From positions 33,453 through 51,887 of the forward strand of contig CAYJRR010000011.1 of assembly GCA_964372275.1 (NCBI GenBank): a DNA stretch of 18,435 nucleotides. The letters run 5' to 3'. A program made the translations under genes and the position numbers. The notes under the pieces are model-generated. The model was not told where the DNA came from, made no database searches, and was given only the letters and a program-made list of their open reading frames with translations. Below are positions 1 to 6,861 of this stretch, in pieces. Every line of letters begins with the position of its first letter. Within the stretch, counting starts at the first letter, position 1. The DNA comes from CAYJRR01 sp964372275 [NCBI: uncultured bacterium]. Its GTDB lineage: Bacteria > CAYJRR01.

Positions 1-734
1 TCCGATCTCGCGCACTATTCGAACGCCATCGACACCGTGCTGCCGGTCTCTCCTGCGAGGCGGCCGAGATGGTGAAGCTTTTGGAGAACACCTTCCGGTC
101 GGTGAACATCGGTCTGGTCAACGAGGTGGCGATCATGTCCCGCAAGCTCGGGATCGACACCTGGGAGGTGGTCCAGGCGGCCGCGACCAAGCCGTTCGGC
201 TACATGCCCTTCTATCCAGGTCCGGGGTTGGGGGGCCACTGCATCCCGGTCGATCCTCACTATCTCGCCTGGAAGATGAAGACGCTCGACTATCATGCGC
301 GGTTCATCGCGCTCGCCAGCGAGATCAACGGCGAGATGCCGCGATACGTGGTGGAGCTGACGCAGGACGCGCTGAACGGCCACAGGAAGGCGCTGAACGG
401 CTCGACGGTGCTGGTCCTGGGGATGGCCTACAAGAAGGACATCGGCGACTACCGCGAAAGCCCGGCCCTCGACATCGCGCGCCTGCTCCAGTCGAAGGGG
501 GCGGTGGTGAGCTATCACGATCCGTTCGTGCCGGAGCTCAAGGTCGACGGCCTCGACCTGAGGTCGGTGGAGATCGGCGGAACGCGACTCAAGGCCTACG
601 ACTGCGTCATCGTCGCCACCGACCATTCGGCGTTCGACGTGGCGACGATCGTCGAGAACAGCGCGCTCGTCGTCGACACCCGCAACCTGACCCGCAACGT
701 GAAGCGCGCCGAGGGCCGGATCGTGCGGCTGTAG
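1..734 (+). CDS. UDP-N-acetylhexosamine 6-dehydrogenase (WecC/WbpA-type), C-terminal part, apparent frameshift
   Basis: C-terminal part of a nucleotide-sugar dehydrogenase that oxidises C6 of a UDP-N-acetylhexosamine to a uronic acid, using two NAD+, for surface polysaccharide synthesis. From the ATG at 69 the protein shows the conserved central-helix start EMVKLLENTF, the catalytic-cysteine loop GPGLGGHCIPVDP (Cys58 counted from that ATG) and the C-terminal UDP-binding domain (GMAYKKDIGDYRESPAL). The GGHCIPVDP form is typical of UDP-HexNAc rather than UDP-glucose dehydrogenases; WecC and WbpA cannot be told apart here. The NAD-binding N-terminal domain lies outside the window. Bases 1-48 encode family-like residues (SDLAHYSNAIDTVLPV) in frame 1, whereas SCEAAEMVK continues in frame 3, so a frameshift lies at about 49-53. 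The stop is TAG at 732-734. The ATG at 69 is therefore probably not a genuine start. Confidence 0.88.
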   Translation, partial: RSRALFERHRHRAAGLSCEAAEMVKLLENTFRSVNIGLVNEVAIMSRKLGIDTWEVVQAAATKPFGYMPFYPGPGLGGHCIPVDPHYLAWKMKTLDYHARFIALASEINGEMPRYVVELTQDALNGHRKALNGSTVLVLGMAYKKDIGDYRESPALDIARLLQSKGAVVSYHDPFVPELKVDGLDLRSVEIGGTRLKAYDCVIVATDHSAFDVATIVENSALVVDTRNLTRNVKRAEGRIVRL

Positions 735-758
735 TCCGCCGGAGCGGCCGGCTTCCGC

Positions 759-764
759 TACACT
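759..764 (+). promoter_or_regulatory. -10-like hexamer TACACT 9 nt before GTG 774
   Basis: TACACT ends 9 nt upstream of the GTG start of the flippase-like gene, in a 39-nt gap. No convincing -35 box or Shine-Dalgarno sequence is visible. If used, transcription would start at about 771, giving a nearly leaderless mRNA. Supported mainly because similar hexamers recur at the same distance at five other unit-leading genes here. Confidence 0.35.
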
Positions 765-773
765 CCGGGGCGC

Positions 774-1802
774 GTGCGGAAGAAGCTCCTGCTCTCGATC
801 GCGCTCGCAGCGGTGTTCCTCGCCGTCGCGGCGCGAAACGTGTCGTGGATGGAACTGCGCCTGGCGTTGGCGTCGGCGCGGTGGGGCTGGATGGCGCCGC
901 TCGCCGTGGTGCTGACCGCGGCACAGCTCGCGCGCGCGCTGCGCTACTGGCTGATCGTCCGCGCGGTGAAGGAGATCCCGCTCGCGCGCGTGGCGACCAC
1001 CGCCTTCGCGGGGTTCATGGCGCTCAACGTCCTCCCGCTGCGCGCCGGCGAAGTGGCGCGGCCGCTGCTTCTCCGGTCGCGTGACGGCGTGCCGCTGGCG
1101 GCCGGGCTGGCGACCGTTGTCGCCGAGCGCGTGGTCGACGTGATGGCGGTCTTCGGACTCCTGCTCGCAACGCTGTTCGTCGTCCCGTCGCGTACGCTCG
1201 CGATCGGCGGTTCCACGTTCGACCTGCGCCAGGTCGCGCGCGTGCTCCTGGCGCTGTTCGTGCCGGCCGGCCTGTTCCTGGTGGCACTGATCGCCCTCCG
1301 TCAGACGCTCGTGACGCGGATCGAACGAGGGCTGTCGGTCGTCTCCGTCCGGTTGGCGTCGGTCGTGGCGAAGCTCCTCGCGGGGTTCGTCGGCGGGTTG
1401 GGGATCTTCCGGGACGCGAAGGGGGCGGCCGCGGTCGGCGCGCTCACGGGCGTCGTGTGGGGCCTGCACGTCGCCGGTATGGCGATCGGATTCCCGATGC
1501 TCCGGCTCGATCTCCCGCTCGAAGCGGCGATCGCCGTCCTGGCGATCACCATGGCGGGGATCACGATCCCGGGCGGGATTGGGATGAGCGGCAACTTCCA
1601 ACTCTTCTGTGTCGCGGCCTTGTCCCTCTACGGCGTCGCCGAGTCCCAGGGCTTCGCCTTTTCGGTGGTGATGAACGCCACGGGGTTCGCGGTCGCGGTG
1701 GCGATGGGGGTGGCGTCGCTGCCGTTCCTCGGGACCGGGTTCGGTTCTCTCGTCCCGGGGGAGGCGCCGACGCCGGCCCTCGACCCGAAGGCGGAGTCGT
1801 AG
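774..1802 (+). CDS. Flippase-like / lysylphosphatidylglycerol synthase TM-region family membrane protein
   Basis: A 342-aa polytopic inner-membrane protein of the LPG_synthase_TM/UPF0104 type (PF03706-like). About eight hydrophobic helices can be seen, the first at residues 5-20 and the last near the C terminus. Family landmarks are LPLRAGE (87-93), followed by ERVVDV (118-123), and a late PGGIG loop. The usual acidic residue after PGG-G (PGGLGxxE) is replaced here by SGN. Relatives include the membrane half of MprF and proteins proposed to move lipid-linked intermediates; no aminoacyl-transferase domain is attached, so lipid or polysaccharide-precursor handling is likely but the substrate is unknown. 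It starts at GTG 774, 39 nt after the sugar dehydrogenase, and ends 3 nt before the kinase start, so it is probably co-transcribed with the kinase. Confidence 0.8.
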   Translation: MRKKLLLSIALAAVFLAVAARNVSWMELRLALASARWGWMAPLAVVLTAAQLARALRYWLIVRAVKEIPLARVATTAFAGFMALNVLPLRAGEVARPLLLRSRDGVPLAAGLATVVAERVVDVMAVFGLLLATLFVVPSRTLAIGGSTFDLRQVARVLLALFVPAGLFLVALIALRQTLVTRIERGLSVVSVRLASVVAKLLAGFVGGLGIFRDAKGAAAVGALTGVVWGLHVAGMAIGFPMLRLDLPLEAAIAVLAITMAGITIPGGIGMSGNFQLFCVAALSLYGVAESQGFAFSVVMNATGFAVAVAMGVASLPFLGTGFGSLVPGEAPTPALDPKAES

Positions 1803-1805
1803 ACG

Positions 1806-4061
1806 GTGGCCGGGCCGCTTCCACAGACCTTCGGGAAGTACACGCTGCTGGAGCGGATCGCCTCCGGCGGGATGGCGGAGGTGTTCCGCGCCAAGACGTT
1901 TGGGGTCGCCGGCTTCGAGAAGACGGTGGCGCTCAAGCGCATCTTGCCGCACTTCGCCGCCGACGAGGGGTTCGTCGAGATGTTCGTCCGCGAGGCGAAG
2001 ATCGCGGTGCGCCTCTCGCACGCCAACGTGGTGCAGGTCTACGAGCTGGGGCGCGTCGCGGAGGACTACTACATTGCGCTGGAGTACGTCGACGGCTCCG
2101 ACCTGAAGGCGCTGGTGAAGAAGGGGCCGCTGCCGGTCGATCTCGCCGCGTGGATCGCGCAGCGGATCTGCGCCGCGCTCCACCACGCGCACGCCGCCGT
2201 CGACGACGCGGGCGGGTCGCTGGGGATCGTTCACCGCGACGTCTCGCCGCACAACGTCCTCCTCTCGTGGAACGGCGAGGTGAAGGTCGCCGACTTCGGG
2301 ATCGCCAAGCTCGCCTCCGGCGTGCGCCACACCCGCACCGGGACGGTGAAGGGGAAGCTCGCCTACATGAGCCCGGAGCAGTCGCTGGGCGAGTCCGACC
2401 TCGACGGGCGCTCCGACTTGTTCGCGGTCGGGATCGTGTTGTTCGAGATGCTGACCGGCCGCCGGCCGTTCGACGGAGAGACCGATCGGGAGATCCTGCG
2501 CAAGGTGCAGCAGGACGAGCCGCCGCCTCCGTCCGCGATGGCCACGGGGGTGCCGGCCGAGCTCGACGCGGTGGTGGCGAAGGCGCTGGCCAAGCGTCGC
2601 GACGACCGCTTTTCCGACGGCCAGGCGATGGGGCGGGCGTTGGGGTTGTTCCTCCAGCGGCGGGCCGCGGAGAGCGGCGCGGTAGTGGAGGAGGAGGACC
2701 TGGCGCGGCTGATGCGCGAGCGCCTCGGAGGGAAGGGGGCCGCCGGCCGGCGGCTGGCGACGCCGCGAGAGGGGACGCCGATCCTCGAGCCCGGCGCCGT
2801 CGCCGAAGAGGATGCCCCACGCCCGAACGAAGTGTTCGCCGCCGCCGGCGGTGGCCGCGCGGACGACGCCGCGCGCGCGGCGGCCGGATTCCGTCGCGAC
2901 GAAACGGCGCTTCCGACCGCGGTCGTGCCCGCGCGTGACGCCGGAGCTCCGTTCGCGGGGGCGGTTCCTGAAACCGGGGGGCACCTCGCGGGTGCGCGCC
3001 AGGACGGGGCGTCCACGTCGACGGGCGGGCTCGCCGCCGACGCCACGACCGCGCCATTGCGTCCGGACATCGCGCATCGCTCTGCGCAAGGGGCGCGCGG
3101 CGCCGTCGAGACGATCTCCGGCGTGCAACGTTTCGACGTCGGTCGCGGCCCCCAGGACCTGTCCGGCGCCTTGCGCGCCGGCGACCGCTCCGGAACCCAC
3201 ACGCAACAGGCGACGCGCGCCGCCGCTCCCCGCACGCCGGGGGCCGCGGCCACGCTGGGCCGAGGCCCGAGCGTGACCGAGCGTGGGTCCGGCGCCACCG
3301 AAACGGAACGTCTCGGATCAAGCGCCACCGAGACGGAACGAATCGCCTCGCGCGGCCCGTCACGCGCCCGGACGCTCCTCGCCGTTGCGGTTGTCGCCGC
3401 CGCGGCCGCCGCCCTCGGCACCCTCGCGCCGACCTTCGTTCGTACGTGGCGCTCCTCGTCCACGGTTCCGTCCACGGTCACGGCGTCGGGCCCCACGTCG
3501 GCCGCGGCTCCGGCAGCCCCCTCCGCCTCCGCCCCGCCTGCGGTCCCCGGGGCGGCAGCGGCCGCCGCGCCTGCGGCTGCCGCCGTTCCCGCAGCCGGTC
3601 GTTCTCTCGCCGGCCGCCTCCGGATCGACGGCAGCCCCAAGGGCGCCTCCATCGTCCTCTCCGGAACGCGCATCGGCACCCTCGGCTCCCCGATCGAGGG
3701 CGTTCCGTTCGGCGACCACGCCGTCGTCGTCCGCTCCGAATTCCATCGTTCGAAGACGGTGAAGGTCCACCTCGACGCCGCCGCCCCCGAAGCGACGCTC
3801 CGGGTCGACCTCGCCCCCGGCGTCGGCGAGCTCCGCGTCGGCTACCGCCCCGACCGCTTCACCCACATCGACATCCCCGGCGTGACGCAGGGCCCGTCCG
3901 ACGACGCATGGTTCCGCTCCGCGCGCGCCGGCAAACACCGCGCCCGCCTCACCGGCGGCCCCACGCCGATCGACGTCGTCGTCGTCATCCACGACGGCAA
4001 GACGACGCGCCTGTTCCCCGACCGCGCCACCCCCGGCGCCCGCTTCCTCCCGGATCCGTAG
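1806..4061 (+). CDS. Membrane Ser/Thr protein kinase with C-terminal PEGA-like domain
   Basis: A 751-aa Hanks-type kinase. The cytoplasmic kinase domain (about 10-285) carries the glycine loop IASGGMAEV, VALK with Lys44, HRDVSPHN with Asp145, DFG with Asp163, and SPE (189-191), so it should be active. The HRDVSPHN wording is common in myxobacterial-type kinases. Residues about 290-515 are a low-complexity Ala/Gly/Arg-rich juxtamembrane linker ending in a Thr/Glu-rich section where the hexapeptide ATETER occurs twice. One transmembrane helix follows (about 521-545), then an Ala/Pro-rich stalk and, from about residue 600, a PEGA-like beta domain (GRLRIDGSPKGASI...GDHAVVV). A second weaker beta-rich repeat follows from about 675. 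The expected topology is kinase inside, PEGA outside. It starts at GTG 1806; GGAG at 1793-1796 is a reasonable ribosome-binding site inside the upstream gene's end. Substrate unknown. Confidence 0.93.
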   Translation: MAGPLPQTFGKYTLLERIASGGMAEVFRAKTFGVAGFEKTVALKRILPHFAADEGFVEMFVREAKIAVRLSHANVVQVYELGRVAEDYYIALEYVDGSDLKALVKKGPLPVDLAAWIAQRICAALHHAHAAVDDAGGSLGIVHRDVSPHNVLLSWNGEVKVADFGIAKLASGVRHTRTGTVKGKLAYMSPEQSLGESDLDGRSDLFAVGIVLFEMLTGRRPFDGETDREILRKVQQDEPPPPSAMATGVPAELDAVVAKALAKRRDDRFSDGQAMGRALGLFLQRRAAESGAVVEEEDLARLMRERLGGKGAAGRRLATPREGTPILEPGAVAEEDAPRPNEVFAAAGGGRADDAARAAAGFRRDETALPTAVVPARDAGAPFAGAVPETGGHLAGARQDGASTSTGGLAADATTAPLRPDIAHRSAQGARGAVETISGVQRFDVGRGPQDLSGALRAGDRSGTHTQQATRAAAPRTPGAAATLGRGPSVTERGSGATETERLGSSATETERIASRGPSRARTLLAVAVVAAAAAALGTLAPTFVRTWRSSSTVPSTVTASGPTSAAAPAAPSASAPPAVPGAAAAAAPAAAAVPAAGRSLAGRLRIDGSPKGASIVLSGTRIGTLGSPIEGVPFGDHAVVVRSEFHRSKTVKVHLDAAAPEATLRVDLAPGVGELRVGYRPDRFTHIDIPGVTQGPSDDAWFRSARAGKHRARLTGGPTPIDVVVVIHDGKTTRLFPDRATPGARFLPDP

Positions 4062-4383
4062 CCGAGCCGTGTGATCGGCGGGTCGATCCCGTCCCCTTTC
4101 CGCCCCGGCCTGTCCGACGTCACCCACGGCATCGCGTCTTCGAACGAAACCGCGTCCGCCCTCGGGCGGGACGCGGGCGATGCTCGGATCGTCATCGGGT
4201 AATGCCGCGAGTCGGTCCCCGGATCGGTGTCGTGACGGTCGCCGTCCGCTTGCGCAACGAGCCTGCTCGGGTACACCCACCGCCATCGCTTCTGCGGCCG
4301 CGGCGGACGGTTCCCTTCGAGACTTGAATGCACCGTCCGACGCCGATCTGCTGGTTAGGGGGAGGGCATCGACACGCCCGGCG
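4062..4383. other. Gene-poor spacer after the kinase
   Basis: I recognise no gene on either strand. Open frames here are GC-rich shadows without family-like residues. The only clear structure is the hairpin at 4150-4176. The 3' edge runs into the HNH-endonuclease remnant, and an eroded N-terminal part of that gene could lie here, although I could not match it. Confidence 0.5.
4150..4176 (+). terminator. Strong GC-rich hairpin downstream of the kinase gene
   Basis: Left arm 4150-4160 pairs with right arm 4165-4176 around CTCG. About eleven pairs form, with one bulged G at 4170. It lies 88 nt after the kinase stop. There is no T-run on the plus strand, so classical intrinsic termination is uncertain; transcript 3'-end stabilisation is also possible. 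Confidence 0.4.
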
Positions 4384-4942
4384 CTTGCAGTGCGGTGTCC
4401 CGTGAGAAGCGTCACCCGACGTTCTCCAGGAGGTGTGCCGCAGGGGTGCGCGGGGCTGAACTCAGGGTCATGGACGTCAAGAGCCACAAGATTCCCGACC
4501 GGCGCTCACTCGAGCCGTTCCTGTTCGCCGGGCTCCGGGCGATCCTGGCCAAAGACGAGAAGCGGCACGCTGAGCCCGTGCGTGCGGTCGCGCCACGCCC
4601 CGGGCGGAGCCGAAACCGGGCACGCGGGGAACGATCCCGGCCGCGGTGCGGCGGGAGGTGTGGAACCGGGACGGGGGACGGTGTTCCTGGACGCGGGCCG
4701 ACGGCCGTCGGTGTGGCTCACGCCACCGGCTGGAGATCGATCACATCGTCCCGGTTGCCAAAGGAGGGGGGCACGAGCCATCCTACCTCCGCCTGACCTG
4801 CCGGGACTGCAATGCCCTCCACGCCCGGAACGAGTTCGGCGCGGAACGCATCGAGAGGGCGATCCGCCGGAGAAGGGAATGGACATGCGCTGGCGAAGGT
4901 CCGAGGCCGCGCGCGGAGCCGGCAGGCACGCGACCTCCCTGA
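4384..4942 (+). pseudogene. Frameshifted HNH endonuclease remnant
   Basis: Remnant of a common family of HNH-domain proteins (about 300-400 aa when intact). The pieces lie in successive frames. LAVRCPV lies in frame 1 around 4387-4404. From about 4396, VSREK then VMDVKSHKIPD, LFAGLRAILAKDEKRHAEP run in frame 3 up to about 4600. From about 4610, TIPAAVRREVWNRDGGRC and the HNH core RLEIDHIVPVAKGG, LRLTCRDCNALHARNEFG run in frame 2 to the stop at 4942. The frame-2 part has an in-frame TGA at 4571-4573 and its only start candidate is GTG 4646, which would cut into the domain. At least two frameshifts are therefore needed. The middle Asn usual in 'NLRL' is replaced (SYLRL), and the N-terminal half is not recognisable. 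A 98-aa product from 4646 is conceivable but unlikely to be functional. Confidence 0.75.
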
Positions 4943-5129
4943 GCCCGGCCGGCGCGTGATACCGGCGTGGAGACTGCTTCACGCATTCGAGTAGCAAGAA
5001 TCGATTCGGACATGGGAAACGGTTCCAATCGGAATCGAACCGGCACGATCCGAAAAGCTGAACGTCTCGGAACCCGAGGGGAAACGCGGGGAGTGGGCGG
5101 GCGCGCTGGCGAGGCAATTGTGGGCGGCG

Positions 5130-5135
5130 TACCAT
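5130..5135 (+). promoter_or_regulatory. -10-like hexamer TACCAT 6 nt before GTG 5142
   Basis: TACCAT is followed by exactly 6 nt and then GTG 5142. A weak -35-like TGGCGA sits 17 nt upstream at 5107-5112. The spacing predicts a leaderless transcript starting at the GTG and favours GTG 5142 over TTG 5118 as the lipoprotein start. Confidence 0.35.
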
Positions 5136-5141
5136 CGCCCG

Positions 5142-6755
5142 GTGTTCCCGACGGTCCGCTTCGTCCGCGCTGTCTCGGTTCTCGCATTCGCGGCGGTACT
5201 CTTCCTCGCCGCGTGCGACGACTACATCAAGATCAAGCTACGCGATCCGAGGAACAAGCCCCAGGCCCCCGCCGCCGTCGCGGCGACGGCAGGAATCGCC
5301 CAGGTGACGATCTCGTGGGCCGCCAATCCGGAGCCGGACGTGGTGACGTCGTACACGCTTTATTCGGCCATCGCCCCGTGGGCCGCGTGGTCCCAGGATC
5401 TTCCCTCGGCCCGCGTCGACACGAATCTCGCGTGCTGCTCCTTCACCGTCGGCAACCTCGAGAACGACGCCACCTACGCCTTCACCCTCTCCGCGACCAA
5501 CGTCCTCGGCGAAAGTGACCGGTCTTCGCAAGTGACTGCGACGCCGCCGGGGTGGGTAGGCGCGCGGATGATCGGGACGTCAGCGATCGATGAGGTCGTA
5601 GGTGTTGGCGTCGCTGCCGACGGAAGCATCGTGCTGACCGGGCGAACCGTAGGGGGCATCGACGGATACACGAATCAGGGGCTCGGAGACGTCTTCGTTC
5701 AACGCTATGACGCTGCCGGACGATGGCTGTGGACTCGACAGACAGGATCCGCTCAGGACGACAGCGCGCGTATTGCCATTGGACTCGATGGATCGATCCT
5801 CGTCGGTGGATCCATCGGCGGTGCCATCGACGGACAAGCGTATGCGGGCAACGGTGATGTTTTCGTCATGAAGCTCAACTCGTCAGGTGTCCGACAATGG
5901 ACGCGGCTGATCGGAACTGCATCCGGCGAGTATGGCGGGGATGTCGGGGTCGACTCGGTTGGTAATGTCTACGTCTGTGGGACAACGAACGGGTTGCTCG
6001 AGGGCTCGGCGCCCGGCGGCGGCGACGGCTTCCTTGCGAAGTACGATACCAACGGCGATTTTCAGTGGGTACGCCAGTTTGGTCTTCCTGCGTCAAGCGA
6101 GATGGCCCGACGACTCGCGGTCGACGGAGCGGGTGATGTCATCGTCGTCGGCGAGACTCCCGGGTCCTTTGGTGGAGCGAATCAGGGCAGCAGCGACGTA
6201 TTCATCGTGAAATACAATTCGCTCGGTTCTCAAGAATGGGTCCGGCAGCGTGGATCGAGCGTCGCGGATGGGGCAGCGGGCATCGGTGTGGTCGAGAACG
6301 AAGGCGTCGTCATTGTTGGGTCCACCCAGGGTGAATTCGACGGCCACCCCCTTCAGGGAGCTGCCGACGTGTTCTTGCTTCGACTCGATGCGCAGGGCGC
6401 CTTCGAGTCTAGCGGTCAGTTCGGAGGTCCGGGCTCTGATGGCCCAGAAGCTGTGGCGGTACTACCGACGGGAGAATGCCTTATCGGTGGCCAAACGACT
6501 TCGTCGATCTTTGGCCGTACATTCGCAGGCGGCGTCGATTTGTTCCTGGCGAAGATTTCCTTCGATAACGATATCGAGTGGGCAACGGTTCTTGGGACTT
6601 CGGCCAATGAGTGGGTATTTGGCCTGGCTGCGACCCCGAATGGGCGCGCATACGTTGGCGTCGGTTCTGCGACAGGCTCCCTCTTCGGCCCCTTCCTCGG
6701 TGGCGAATTCGACGGCCACCTGTTTCGAATCGATTCGGCGGGAACGCTTCAATAG
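5142..6755 (+). CDS. Lipoprotein with Fn3 domain and seven SBBP-type beta-propeller repeats
   Basis: Predicted lipoprotein of 537 aa from GTG 5142 (545 aa if TTG 5118 is used). The N terminus has a basic stretch, a hydrophobic core and the lipobox LAAC, with Cys25 as lipid-anchor site followed by Asp-Asp. A fibronectin type III domain follows (about 40-137). From GWVGARMIGTSAIDE onward come seven repeats of about 55 residues with the recurring pattern G-[ST]...D..G.I.V.G.T.G...DG...G..D.F..K.D..G...W[TV]RQ, matching SBBP-type beta-propeller repeats. Seven repeats suggest a closed seven-blade propeller; the segment WVGARMI before repeat 1 could supply the strand missing from the last repeat, which ends at DSAGTLQ. 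It is probably a surface or periplasmic binding protein, ligand unknown. The propeller-coding part has distinctly lower GC and different third-position use than the N-terminal part and the neighbours. A hairpin follows 10 nt after the stop. Confidence 0.85.
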   Translation: MFPTVRFVRAVSVLAFAAVLFLAACDDYIKIKLRDPRNKPQAPAAVAATAGIAQVTISWAANPEPDVVTSYTLYSAIAPWAAWSQDLPSARVDTNLACCSFTVGNLENDATYAFTLSATNVLGESDRSSQVTATPPGWVGARMIGTSAIDEVVGVGVAADGSIVLTGRTVGGIDGYTNQGLGDVFVQRYDAAGRWLWTRQTGSAQDDSARIAIGLDGSILVGGSIGGAIDGQAYAGNGDVFVMKLNSSGVRQWTRLIGTASGEYGGDVGVDSVGNVYVCGTTNGLLEGSAPGGGDGFLAKYDTNGDFQWVRQFGLPASSEMARRLAVDGAGDVIVVGETPGSFGGANQGSSDVFIVKYNSLGSQEWVRQRGSSVADGAAGIGVVENEGVVIVGSTQGEFDGHPLQGAADVFLLRLDAQGAFESSGQFGGPGSDGPEAVAVLPTGECLIGGQTTSSIFGRTFAGGVDLFLAKISFDNDIEWATVLGTSANEWVFGLAATPNGRAYVGVGSATGSLFGPFLGGEFDGHLFRIDSAGTLQ

Positions 6756-6764
6756 GTCACGACG

Positions 6765-6794
6765 TCGGACTGCGGCTCGGGCCGCGCTGTCCGA
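6765..6794 (+). terminator. Two-step hairpin after the lipoprotein gene
   Basis: Outer arms TCGGAC (6765-6770) and GTCCGA (6789-6794) enclose inner arms GCGGC (6772-6776) and GCCGC (6781-6785) with loop TCGG. It starts 10 nt after the stop codon. There is no strong T-run, but position and stability fit a terminator. Confidence 0.5.
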
Positions 6795-6828
6795 AGCCTT
6801 CGTGGATATGAGACTTTCCTCCTGCACG

Positions 6829-6847
6829 CGAAACGCTCGGCGTTTCG
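6829..6847 (+). terminator. Second hairpin upstream of the Rieske-like gene
   Basis: CGAAACG (6829-6835) pairs perfectly with CGTTTCG (6841-6847) around CTCGG. It lies just before the -10-like hexamer of the next gene. It could be a second terminator for the lipoprotein gene or an operator for the Rieske-like gene. Confidence 0.35.
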
Positions 6848-6849
6848 AT

Positions 6850-6855
6850 TAGAAT
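6850..6855 (+). promoter_or_regulatory. -10-like hexamer TAGAAT 6 nt before ATG 6862
   Basis: TAGAAT (four of six bases of the consensus, including the key TA...T) is followed by 6 nt and then ATG 6862. No good -35 box is visible at 16-18 nt. The spacing predicts a leaderless mRNA beginning at the ATG. Confidence 0.4.
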
Positions 6856-6861
6856 TGCAGG

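Noticed and set aside
15-3206. Very long open frame (1063 codons) on the minus strand opposite the dehydrogenase, flippase and kinase genes
   Set aside because: Arg/His/Asp-rich composition without any family motif; it is the usual antisense shadow of GC-rich genes, and the plus-strand genes are unambiguous.
3283-3762. Arg/Pro-rich plus-strand frame inside the kinase linker and stalk
   Set aside because: Overlaps the kinase frame, which continues to a recognisable membrane helix and PEGA-like domain; low-complexity shadow.
5020-5042. Inverted repeat CGGTTC-N11-GAACCG before the lipoprotein gene
   Set aside because: Considered as a tRNA arm or operator; no cloverleaf can be built and six-base arms are common by chance.
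5118-5141. TTG 5118 as start of the lipoprotein
   Set aside because: It gives a longer N-region before the signal peptide and has no ribosome-binding site. GTG 5142 fits both the signal peptide and the -10-like hexamer spacing, although 5118 cannot be excluded.
4998-6738. Direct repeat GAATCGATTCGG at 4998-5009 and 6727-6738, flanking the lipoprotein gene
   Set aside because: Considered as insertion boundaries, but several identical 12-mer pairs are expected by chance in a window this size and the second copy lies within the coding end.
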